A stretch of 64,000 nucleotides of DNA from Fibrobacter sp. UWT2 (GTDB lineage: Bacteria; Fibrobacterota; Fibrobacteria; Fibrobacterales; Fibrobacteraceae). The notes under the pieces are model-generated. The model did no database searches, was not told the DNA's origin, and saw nothing but the letters and a program-made list of their open reading frames with translations. Of the stretch, positions 49,970 through 58,301 are shown piece after piece (position 1 is the stretch's first letter; each line of letters starts with the position of its first letter). The stretch is from the NCBI RefSeq assembly GCF_900142545.1, contig NZ_FRBF01000001.1, forward strand, positions 62,001 to 126,000, given 5' to 3'. The translations under genes were made by a program, and so were the position numbers.

Positions 49970-52900
49970 GTGAAGCCCAAAGTACTTATAACTCTGTTTG
50001 TGGCCTTGGGGGCAATTTGTTCTTTTGCCCGCGTGGTCGAGGATTCCAAGAACCGATTTGTCTTGGACGATAATGTTATTGAATCCAACATTCATGAATG
50101 TTTGGATCCTAGTGACCGTGGCGGAGTTTTCCTGCCTGAAAACGCTGCCTACTTGGATGGCAATGCGGTTCCTTTCCGCCATTACTATGTCGCTGTTCCG
50201 TCGAATCAGAAGCCATCTGTTTCTGTGACTGATTCTAAATTGGTTCCTCTGGGAAAGGCTCTTTGTAAGGGCGGCCCTGGTGGAACTTCGGATTCCTTGC
50301 GCATTTTGCCGGTGAATGTTTCTGAACCGTTCTTGCGCGATGGACTCTGGATAACCGATATCCGCGTTCCCCTTTATGTCAAGAATGGTTCCTCTGTTTC
50401 TCTCCGCAAGAATTTCCGCTTGAATGTCCAGTTCAACGGTTCCGTAAGCGGGGTCAATCCGGGCAAGCGTGCTCTTTCCAAGGTGGCAAACCCTGTAGCG
50501 GCTTCCCGTTTTGGAACGTCTAGGGCCAAGTCTATGAAGGCTTTGCGCAAGGAAGCGGACGCCGGTTTGGGCGATGTTTCGTTCCTGGCTAGACTCCAGG
50601 TGGGTGACAAGGGCGACAGGAGCATGGCCTCTTTCAGCGAAGATGGCTTGTATGCGGTTCCCTTTAGCGCAATCCGTAATTCGCTTGTGCTGTTGCAGCG
50701 TCAAAATGCCATCGATGGTATTCCTGTAGAAAGAATTTGCCTTTATGGTGCGTCGCCCGATACCTTGGCGGATATGGGTCCTGGTATAGAAGAACGCAAG
50801 CCGAACCAGATTTTTGAAATTCCCATCGAAGTCCGTGACCATACTCCTGGAGGCAGTACTCCCGATGGCATCTTTAATGATGGCGACTCCATTATTTTTG
50901 TCGGCTATGGCAGTGGATTCTGGAAACGTTGCGACCGTGAAGATCCGATGTTCGTGAATGGAAAAATGGATTATTTCCATTCCTATTCTCCGTATTCCTT
51001 TTACCAGAAATTCCTGTTCGGCTATAAAAATTCCGGCAAGGGACTCCGCCTGAGTCAAAAGGTGGCGGCTCCTTCGGCGAATGGAAAAGATGTTGCCTGG
51101 TTGCGCTATGTCCGTGCCGAAAAAGATGCTCTCTTGCGTGACACCTACTTTGGAAAGGAACTGGACTGGGAAAGAGCGACCGGTAAGGAATGGTTCTGGA
51201 AATGGCATGGCCGTTTTGAAACCACCCGTGTCACGTTTTCCAATGACGAAATCAGGGAAATCGTTGACTTGCCTGGCATGGTGGAGGGAGGCAAGCAGTA
51301 TGTTGCAACGAGCTATTTCCCGCACCGTTCCCTGTGGGCTAATTCGGCAGTCCAGGGCTTCGATCAGGTGGCAAACCTGACGCTTTCGAGTGGCAACTAT
51401 AAAAAACGCATGGATTCTATTGTCTTTGCTTTGGAAGTGAATGGCCTTCGCGCAGAACGCTATGAGATGGAGCTTATTCCGGGCGGTAATCTCCGCATGG
51501 ATAATCCGGGGCTTTTGATGCAGGGCAACCAGTATGTTCTTGAAATGCTGCCTAACAACAGACAGTTTGACCGCTTTGACGGCTTTACGGTTGCTTACCA
51601 GTGGAACCCTGTGGTTGATTCCGCAGAATGGCTCTTGCCCGGCGGAGCTGTTTCGGGTGTGATCAATGTTCCTGTTCCGGCGCAGACTCAGGTCCTGAAA
51701 TTCTCGAACCTGAAACCGGTTGGCTTCTTGGCGGCGTCGGGAACGGTGGCGAAGGATAGCATTCCTGCCGGCGAAGATGTAAGGTACTTGGCTGTCCGCG
51801 AGAACGTGTACCGTTCGGGACTGAAGGTCGAAGGCATTCCTGATTATGGCGATGGCGTTCTGAAGGATCTTTCGAAGCCCAATTCGAAATTGGAATACTT
51901 GATTATCACGCCTACTGAATTTCTGGAACCTGCAAAGGCCTTGGCCGAGTTCCGCAATGACGAATCTTCTGTGAAGGCGATTCCGACTTCGGTGGTGACT
52001 CTTGAAGATATTTATGACCACTATACGGGTGGACGTTTGTCGCCGGTGGCAGTTCGCAACTACATTTCTTACGTTTATTCTGTATGCCCGAACTTCCGCT
52101 ACGTTTTGCTTGTGGGCGCAGGCAATTTTGACTATCGCGGCTTTGACAGCAAGTTGTCGAAATCTTATTTCCCGCCTTTCGAAAAAGAAGACGCTGTGGT
52201 CGAAGACTTCTTTGGCGTACTCGATTCCGGAGAAGCGGTGATGTACGGCCGTTATGATTTGGATGTCTCGGTGGGTAGACTTCCGGTTTCTTCGGTGACG
52301 GAATTTGCCAACTACATCGAAAAGGCGAAGGATTACGAAAAGAAAGGTGTCATGGACTATTCGGATTGGCGCTCCACCTTGTTGCATGCGGCCGATGACG
52401 CTCGAAATAGCGGCATGGACGATATGACGAAGCATACGTGGTACCAGGAATCCGTAGTGAAGGCTCTTGATCAAATGGCCATTTCCAAACAGGAACGCTG
52501 GAGTTTCAAGAAGGTCTATTTGCTGGATTATCCGGAAGATGCGGCAAGCCAGAAGAAGGGGGCCGCTGATGACTTCATCAATATTTTGAATCAAGGCGCC
52601 CTGTTTACGACTTACTTTGGACACGGTTCCAAGACGGATTGGGCTAGTGAAGGGCTTTTGAAACCGAGCTACATTCCCAAGCTTTCGAATAAGGGCCGTT
52701 ATACCATTTTGGGATCCTTCTCTTGTACGGTCGGTCGTTTTGACGAAGGTACAAGCCGTTCGCTTTCCGAAGAATTCCTGGTGGCTCCTAATGCGGGTTC
52801 TATTGTTTCTATTGGTGCGACTCGCGAAACCTTTGCCGATTATAATTCGAATTTCGGAAAGAGTATCCTGATGAACGCCTTGATGGAAAATGGCGAAACC

Positions 52901-54076
52901 ATTGGCATGGCTGTTCTTAAGACGAAGCGTTCCGTTGGCCTGGACTACGATAGGCAACGCTATAACAATGAACGTTACGTCCTTTTAGGTGAACCGGTGA
53001 TTCGCATGCCCAGCAGTGATTTCAAGATATCGCTGGATACGCCCCTTGACTCTATCAAGGGTCTGGATCGTATGGCGTTGTCCGGTACTGTAGAAGGCAT
53101 GGATGACGGCTATATTGATTTGGTGTTGCGTGAAGGTCGTATCTATAAGAGAATGTCCTTGGAAGTGAATAATGATTCCCTCGATGTGTTCTATGATGGG
53201 GGATTGATTTATTCTGAAAAGATTCCGGTGAAGAACGGCAAATTCTCTACGAATTTTGTGACTCCCCGCAAGATTTCCATTGGCGACACGACAGCGGAAT
53301 TTAGCGCTTGGGCCTATTCTACGAACGAAAGTTCTGTCGGCCGTTCCTGGCTCAGGAATCTGGTCATTAGCGGAATCTCGGATTATGCAGATTCGCTGAA
53401 CGATACGTTGCCGCCGACAATTCAGATTCAGCCTTGTTATGGCGGCGTGGCGACGAATTTTGCTGATGGAGAAACGGTCAAGATGCAATCTCCGGCATGC
53501 TTGCAGGTGATTGTCGAAGATTCTACCGCAATCGACTACAGAGAACATGCCGACGAAGGTATTGCCTTTGAAATCGAGGGCGTTCAGGATCCGTTCCACC
53601 CGTGGCCTTACCTGGAACAGACTTCGAAGCGCGCAAAATTGCGCATGAACTTTACTTCGGAACAGTATCCTGCGGGCAAGTACGTGTTCAAGGTGTTTGC
53701 AAAGGACGTTTTGGATAATGTGTCGACCAAGACTTTGAATGTTGAAATTACGGACGACATGGAAGCCGGTCTTGCCGATGTATTCAACGTGCCGAACCCG
53801 ATGGGCAAAAAAGGAACAACGTTCTACTTCAAGAATTTGACTCCCGATAACAGAACTTCGAAGGTAGACATCTTTATCTACAACCAGAACGGCAAATTGG
53901 TGAAAGTGATTAAAGATGCTGTTTCGGGTGTGACTCATTGGAATGGCCGCGACAATCACGGTCGTCCCCTTGCAAACGGCCTGTACCATTACGTGGTGCG
54001 CAGCACCGTGGCCGCTAGTGGTGATTTCGGAAAGAAAACTTGGACTAAAAAACAGAAACTACTTATTTCGAGGTAA
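49970..54076 (+). CDS. porU: Type IX secretion system sortase PorU (C25 peptidase)
   Basis: Protein of 1368 residues. Signal peptide 1-20 (GTG start), a long N-terminal beta region (about 25-640), then a gingipain-type C25 peptidase domain (about 640-1010) with FGHGS near residue 882 (catalytic His) and SFSCTVGRF near 915 (catalytic Cys). The following domain is Ig-like, and the last 100 residues (VFNVPNPMGKKGTTFYFKNL...NGLYHYVVRST...KQKLLISR) match a FlgD/T9SS C-terminal type. In Bacteroidota PorU removes T9SS signals and attaches cargo to the cell surface. Its presence predicts T9SS activity here, in line with the tailed proteins in this window. It is third in a run of four tightly spaced genes. 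Confidence 0.85.
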   Translation: MKPKVLITLFVALGAICSFARVVEDSKNRFVLDDNVIESNIHECLDPSDRGGVFLPENAAYLDGNAVPFRHYYVAVPSNQKPSVSVTDSKLVPLGKALCKGGPGGTSDSLRILPVNVSEPFLRDGLWITDIRVPLYVKNGSSVSLRKNFRLNVQFNGSVSGVNPGKRALSKVANPVAASRFGTSRAKSMKALRKEADAGLGDVSFLARLQVGDKGDRSMASFSEDGLYAVPFSAIRNSLVLLQRQNAIDGIPVERICLYGASPDTLADMGPGIEERKPNQIFEIPIEVRDHTPGGSTPDGIFNDGDSIIFVGYGSGFWKRCDREDPMFVNGKMDYFHSYSPYSFYQKFLFGYKNSGKGLRLSQKVAAPSANGKDVAWLRYVRAEKDALLRDTYFGKELDWERATGKEWFWKWHGRFETTRVTFSNDEIREIVDLPGMVEGGKQYVATSYFPHRSLWANSAVQGFDQVANLTLSSGNYKKRMDSIVFALEVNGLRAERYEMELIPGGNLRMDNPGLLMQGNQYVLEMLPNNRQFDRFDGFTVAYQWNPVVDSAEWLLPGGAVSGVINVPVPAQTQVLKFSNLKPVGFLAASGTVAKDSIPAGEDVRYLAVRENVYRSGLKVEGIPDYGDGVLKDLSKPNSKLEYLIITPTEFLEPAKALAEFRNDESSVKAIPTSVVTLEDIYDHYTGGRLSPVAVRNYISYVYSVCPNFRYVLLVGAGNFDYRGFDSKLSKSYFPPFEKEDAVVEDFFGVLDSGEAVMYGRYDLDVSVGRLPVSSVTEFANYIEKAKDYEKKGVMDYSDWRSTLLHAADDARNSGMDDMTKHTWYQESVVKALDQMAISKQERWSFKKVYLLDYPEDAASQKKGAADDFINILNQGALFTTYFGHGSKTDWASEGLLKPSYIPKLSNKGRYTILGSFSCTVGRFDEGTSRSLSEEFLVAPNAGSIVSIGATRETFADYNSNFGKSILMNALMENGETIGMAVLKTKRSVGLDYDRQRYNNERYVLLGEPVIRMPSSDFKISLDTPLDSIKGLDRMALSGTVEGMDDGYIDLVLREGRIYKRMSLEVNNDSLDVFYDGGLIYSEKIPVKNGKFSTNFVTPRKISIGDTTAEFSAWAYSTNESSVGRSWLRNLVISGISDYADSLNDTLPPTIQIQPCYGGVATNFADGETVKMQSPACLQVIVEDSTAIDYREHADEGIAFEIEGVQDPFHPWPYLEQTSKRAKLRMNFTSEQYPAGKYVFKVFAKDVLDNVSTKTLNVEITDDMEAGLADVFNVPNPMGKKGTTFYFKNLTPDNRTSKVDIFIYNQNGKLVKVIKDAVSGVTHWNGRDNHGRPLANGLYHYVVRSTVAASGDFGKKTWTKKQKLLISR

Positions 54077-54078
54077 TT

Positions 54079-54945
54079 ATGGATTTGAGAGAAAAGCCTG
54101 GGAAAGTTCAGACTTTTTTGGAATGGATGTTGCGTTTTCGTTTGATTTCGCTCGTCGTAATGGTGATTGCGACGGTCTCGTTTGTGGCTACAGGCTGGGA
54201 AGAAATTGTATCGCTCCCGATCGGATCTTCTGAAGCGTTTGGAATGTGGCTTGCCGAAACAGAAGGTGCAAAAGCCTTGTGGGAATCGGCTCGCTACCTT
54301 GGCGTGGCAAGCGTTGCTTGCGTGGTGATGTTTGTCGTGTTTGGCGGAGCCCGTGCGGGGATTGCCTCGGTGGTGGCGGCGCTTCTTTCGTTTACAGGCT
54401 TGTATGTGCTTGGTGGCGCCGAAAGTATGCCGCTTCCAATGTATGGCGTGTTGGCGCTGGTGGCGATTGTCATGTTCATTTTCGTGAAGCTTTCGGTGGC
54501 CTGTGCGCTGTTTCCGTTCGCGGTTTCTTGGCTGTTCCTGAGCGGAATACTTGAGATAGTCTCTTCGAAGTTTGGCGCTTCGGCTGGCCTTGTGTGGGGC
54601 GTGCATTCTGCATTTGCCTTTGCTTGTGCAATGGCTTTTGCCGTGGTTGCTGGCAAGCACTTGGCTGCTGGTGTGCCGCAGGCCGGTGCCTTGGTGAAGG
54701 CGGCCAAGCAGTTGCTGGTGCCGGTAATGGGTGGTGCCTTGTTGCTCGTTGCTGCCATCACCTTTGACATGGGTGAACGCAATTGGGCTTATGCCGTAAT
54801 CCAGTTTGTGGCGTATGCCGTATGGTTCTACGTGTTCTTTTTCTCGATTTCGAGCTTTGGCCCGTGGGAACGCCTGCGTTCCGGTAGCCGCCGCGTCGAA
54901 ATGAAGGACAAGAAGAAAAAAGGCGCTGGCAAAAAGAAGAAGTAA
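54079..54945 (+). CDS. Membrane protein of unknown function after porU
   Basis: Polytopic protein of 288 residues with about seven hydrophobic segments (VMFVVFGGARAGIASVVAALLSF, YGVLALVAIVMFIFVKLSVAC) and a Lys-rich cytosolic C terminus (KKKKGAGKKKK). Starts two bases after porU, so it is certainly in the same transcript. No family recognised. Confidence 0.65.
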   Translation: MDLREKPGKVQTFLEWMLRFRLISLVVMVIATVSFVATGWEEIVSLPIGSSEAFGMWLAETEGAKALWESARYLGVASVACVVMFVVFGGARAGIASVVAALLSFTGLYVLGGAESMPLPMYGVLALVAIVMFIFVKLSVACALFPFAVSWLFLSGILEIVSSKFGASAGLVWGVHSAFAFACAMAFAVVAGKHLAAGVPQAGALVKAAKQLLVPVMGGALLLVAAITFDMGERNWAYAVIQFVAYAVWFYVFFFSISSFGPWERLRSGSRRVEMKDKKKKGAGKKKK

Positions 54946-55069
54946 GCCTCCGCTCTACATGCGTGTCCGTGGACAACTTGTAAATGCTTTTTTATGCCAT
55001 AAACGCCCTTTCTGTGCGAAAAAAGGGTAGATTTATAAAAAAGCGTTGGTGACGCAAGGAGTATCACGG

Positions 55070-56806
55070 ATGTTTGAAATGTCTTCCAGAATTTTGGCTA
55101 TTCTGTGTGGGTTCGCGGTTTGCGCGTCCGCCGCGGTGGACCAGTGTAAGCCCATCGGCTGGGCGACCCGTTCGGGCCGTACGTCGACCCCCTTCGAAGT
55201 GACCGGAGGCGGTAACGCAACCCCCATTACGGTAACGACATTCGCCGATTTGCAAAAATACGCGAAGGATTCCTCGCCGCGAGTTATCTACATCGATGGA
55301 ACCCTCGGTAGCGGCTGGAGCGGCACGACCGGCGACCGCCTGAATATTACCGGCTCCAACAAGACAATTATCGGCCTTAAACCGGGAACGCTCTTGAAGG
55401 CTCCCATCCACATCAGCAAGGCCTCGAACATCATTGTCCGCAACATCGTTATCCAGGGCCCGGGCAGCAACGCCGACCAGGCGTGGGACAACCTCACCAT
55501 CGAAAACGACGGTTCCAAGAACATCTGGATAGACCACTGCGAATTCTGGGACGGCCAGGATGGCAACGCCGACGTGGTGAAGGGCGCTGACAATGTAACG
55601 TTTACGTGGTGCATATTCGGCTACAAGAAAAAGAGTACGCACAACCTCTCGAACCTTATCGGCAGTTCCGACAACGAGCCCGTAAGCGAGGGCAAGCTGA
55701 ATGTGACCTACATGTTCAACTGGTGGAAGGCTGCAAACCAGCGTAAACCGCGTTGCCGCTACGGGAACGTGCACGTGGTAAACAACCTTTTGACGGGCGA
55801 TGCAAGCGTTACAGGCGGTACCGACGTGCTGGGTGTTTCGGCAGGCCACATGTGCCGTGTGCGTACCGAACGGAATGTGTTCATCAACGAGGCAAACCCG
55901 ATTTACACCGGCAACGCGAACGGCACCGGCGTGAACGAGGTAATCGACAACATCTTTACGAACTGCTCGGGCAACACGAAGGGCACGGGAACGTCGTTTA
56001 CGCCGCCCTACGATTACACAGGCTTCATGCTGCCGGCAAGCGAGGTGGAAGCCGCCGTGAAGGCGAACGCGGGGGCGACACTCAAGAGCCCTACGGAATG
56101 TGATGCGAACTATGTGGAGCCGCCGCCTCCGACTCCCGATAAGCAGTACCAGGCCGAAAAGGGCTCCATTACGGGTGGCGTTTCTGAAAGCAGCAACTCG
56201 GGCTTTCACGGTGACGGATACGTGAACTTTGACAAGGGCGGAAACGTGGTCGTGCCCGTGAAAGTGGATACCGCGGGCCAGTATAAGTTCGAAATCGATT
56301 TCGCTAACGGCTCTGGCGAGGCGCGCAGTCTTGCTGTAAGTGCGGGCCTCGACACCGCGACCGCATCGTTCAAGGCGACGGGGGCGTGGACGACCTGGAA
56401 TACGCAGGAAGTTCTCGTGAGTCTTGCCGCGGGCGAAAATGCGGTTAAGTTCGCAACAGTCGGCGGCAATGACGGCCCGAATATCGACCAGTTCGAAGTA
56501 ACGCTTGTGAAGGCGCAGGTGGTTTCGCCGGACACCTCGAAGAAGGATACGACTGTCTGCGACACGAGTTTGGGCGATACATCCAAGACGGCCATCCCGA
56601 TGCTTTCGGGCTTGTCGCTCCAGCAAGGTGCATACACCGTGAGTGTCTATGCGACCGACGGAAAGTTTGTCCGTAAAACGGAAAATGTCTCGCAGTCGAT
56701 GCTCCGTAACACGCGTGAACTGACCGCAGGCCTCCCCGCGGGCGTGTACCTGGTACGCGTTACCGCTCCGGGCGTAAGCAGAAGCTACTTTACCGCAGTG
56801 AAATAA
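55070..56806 (+). CDS. Secreted pectate lyase (PL1) with CBM and T9SS tail
   Basis: Protein of 578 residues from ATG at 55070, which has AAGGAG upstream (an earlier GTG opens no signal). Signal peptide, then a PL1 beta-helix (about 20-345) with WIDHCEF (about 153) and RKPRCRYGNVHVVNN (about 224; catalytic Arg region), a CBM35/CBM6-like module (about 358-482: YQAEKGSITGGVSESSNSGFHGDGYVNF), and a C-terminal sorting domain of T9SS type A style (GAYTVSVYATDGKFVRKT...LPAGVYLVRVTAPG). It cleaves pectate by beta-elimination at the surface or outside. The coding sequence is clearly more GC-rich than most neighbours. Confidence 0.86.
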   Translation: MFEMSSRILAILCGFAVCASAAVDQCKPIGWATRSGRTSTPFEVTGGGNATPITVTTFADLQKYAKDSSPRVIYIDGTLGSGWSGTTGDRLNITGSNKTIIGLKPGTLLKAPIHISKASNIIVRNIVIQGPGSNADQAWDNLTIENDGSKNIWIDHCEFWDGQDGNADVVKGADNVTFTWCIFGYKKKSTHNLSNLIGSSDNEPVSEGKLNVTYMFNWWKAANQRKPRCRYGNVHVVNNLLTGDASVTGGTDVLGVSAGHMCRVRTERNVFINEANPIYTGNANGTGVNEVIDNIFTNCSGNTKGTGTSFTPPYDYTGFMLPASEVEAAVKANAGATLKSPTECDANYVEPPPPTPDKQYQAEKGSITGGVSESSNSGFHGDGYVNFDKGGNVVVPVKVDTAGQYKFEIDFANGSGEARSLAVSAGLDTATASFKATGAWTTWNTQEVLVSLAAGENAVKFATVGGNDGPNIDQFEVTLVKAQVVSPDTSKKDTTVCDTSLGDTSKTAIPMLSGLSLQQGAYTVSVYATDGKFVRKTENVSQSMLRNTRELTAGLPAGVYLVRVTAPGVSRSYFTAVK

Positions 56807-56837
56807 ACGCGAATCGCTTCGGCATGTAAAAGAAACA

Positions 56838-56863
56838 GCCCCGAAAATCTCGGGGCCGTTTTT
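56838..56863 (+). terminator. Rho-independent terminator after the pectate lyase gene
   Basis: GCCCCGA-aaatc-TCGGGGC, then CGTTTTT, 32 bases after the stop. Confidence 0.85.
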
Positions 56864-56913
56864 ATATCTTGCGCTAGGCCTGCGCCGTTTAGCGGTTGCG
56901 AAACCTCCGCAGC

Positions 56914-58104
56914 CTAAATCTTGGCGAGCTTCTTGAGCGTGGCGGCCTTGTCGGTCTTTTCCCAGGTGAAGCGTGCGCCCGTGCGGCCGAAGTGGCCGAG
57001 AGCGGCGGTAGCCTGATAGCCCGGCTTCTTCAGGTCAAGCATCTTCACGATGCCGGCCGGAGAGAGGTCGAAGGTCTTGGCGACAATGGCTTCGATTTCG
57101 CGGTCGCTGATCTTACCCGTGCCGAAGGTGTTCACGAGAACGGACACCGGCTTGGAGTAACCGATAGCGTAGGCGAGCTGGACTTCGCAACGGTAGGCGA
57201 GGCCTGCAGCCACAATGTTCTTTGCCACATAGCGAGCAGCGTAAGCGGCACTGCGGTCGACCTTGGACGGGTCCTTACCGCTGAATGCGCCACCACCATG
57301 ACGGCCCATGCCGCCGTAGGTGTCGACGATAATCTTACGACCGGTAAGGCCGCAGTCACCGTGCGGGCCACCGACCACGAACTTGCCGGTCGGGTTCACG
57401 AGGTAACGGGTCTTCTTGTCCAAAAGCTTGGCCGGAATCACCTTCTTAATGAGTTTTTCGATGATTTCCTTTTCAATCGTGGCGTGCTTGAGTTCCTTGC
57501 CGTTCACGAATTCGTCGTGCTGGGTAGAAATCACGACGGTGTCCACGCGGACCGGCTTGTCGTTTTCGTCATATTCAACAGTCACCTGGGACTTGGCGTC
57601 CGGGCGGAGCCACTTGATCTTGCCCTGTTCGCGGAGCTTCTGGATTTCTTCCATGAGCTTGTGGGCGAGGCTGATCGGGAGCGGCATCAGTTCCTTAGTT
57701 TCATTGACGGCGTAGCCGAACATCATGCCCTGGTCACCGGCACCCTGCTTGTCATCTTCCTTACCGTCGGCGGCCTTGGCGTCCACGCCCTGAGCGATGT
57801 CCGGAGACTGCTTGTCCATAGCGACGAGCACGGAGCAGCCCTTGTAGTCGAAGGCGAGTTCCGGATTCACGTAGCCGATACCCTTGATGGTCTTGCGTGC
57901 AATCTGCTGGTAGTCAATCACTGCCTTGGTGGTGATTTCGCCGGAAATCACGACGAGGCCCGTGTTCACGAGCGTTTCGCAAGCCACGCGGCTGTTCGGG
58001 TCCTGCGCAAGGCAAGCGTCGAGGATAGCGTCAGAAATCTGGTCGCAAACTTTGTCCGGGTGTCCCTTGGACACCGATTCAGAAGTAAAGAGATAATGTG
58101 CCAT
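56914..58104 (-). CDS. metK: S-adenosylmethionine synthetase MetK
   Basis: Makes SAM from methionine and ATP. All three conserved blocks are present: [13 protein letters not shown] at the N terminus, [12 protein letters not shown], and [23 protein letters not shown] (P-loop-like). Length 396 residues. Ribosome site TAAGGAGCC lies before the ATG. An unusual structured leader precedes it. Confidence 0.97.
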   Translation of the reverse strand: MAHYLFTSESVSKGHPDKVCDQISDAILDACLAQDPNSRVACETLVNTGLVVISGEITTKAVIDYQQIARKTIKGIGYVNPELAFDYKGCSVLVAMDKQSPDIAQGVDAKAADGKEDDKQGAGDQGMMFGYAVNETKELMPLPISLAHKLMEEIQKLREQGKIKWLRPDAKSQVTVEYDENDKPVRVDTVVISTQHDEFVNGKELKHATIEKEIIEKLIKKVIPAKLLDKKTRYLVNPTGKFVVGGPHGDCGLTGRKIIVDTYGGMGRHGGGAFSGKDPSKVDRSAAYAARYVAKNIVAAGLAYRCEVQLAYAIGYSKPVSVLVNTFGTGKISDREIEAIVAKTFDLSPAGIVKMLDLKKPGYQATAALGHFGRTGARFTWEKTDKAATLKKLAKI

Positions 58105-58117
58105 GTAGGCTCCTTAA

Positions 58118-58173
58118 TGTTTTCAGCACCAAAAAGAATGTCGCGTTTTTGAGCATTCCCAAGCGCTGAAAAA
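58118..58173 (-). promoter_or_regulatory. Candidate structured RNA leader of metK
   Basis: On the minus strand an outer stem (TTTTCAGCGC with GTGCTGAAAA; 58163-58172 with 58120-58129, nine Watson-Crick pairs and one G-T) encloses an inner stem GAATG with CATTC (58154-58158 with 58136-58140) and a 13-base loop. It ends about 15 bases before the ATG, just in front of the ribosome site. No T-run follows, so it is not a terminator. It does not match a SAM riboswitch class I know. Confidence 0.5.
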
Positions 58174-58254
58174 ACGGGTTTGTGTTTTTCTATGCATAAA
58201 TGTACAAAAATGCATAAACTCTGACAACTCCAAACAGCCCTTGTGGCGACCAAT

Positions 58255-58284
58255 TTGTTCTTTTTACGGATTATTTTGTATCTT
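58255..58284 (+). promoter_or_regulatory. Candidate promoter for the secretin/pseudopilin cluster
   Basis: TTGTTC (58255-58260), 18 bases, TATCTT (58279-58284), then TG. A start near 58291 would give a short leader. Confidence 0.45.
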
Positions 58285-58301
58285 TGCGTTGATTCGCCAA
58301 A

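Noticed and set aside
49853-52957. 1034-residue open frame on the minus strand opposite porU
   Set aside because: It has no recognisable domains, an unusual His/Arg/Ile-rich composition, and lies exactly opposite a gene with clear C25 motifs and normal codon use. It is a shadow of the coding bias.
58105-58180. Known SAM riboswitch before metK
   Set aside because: The fold lacks the conserved cores of the SAM-I, SAM-II and SMK types as I know them; kept only as an unclassified leader.
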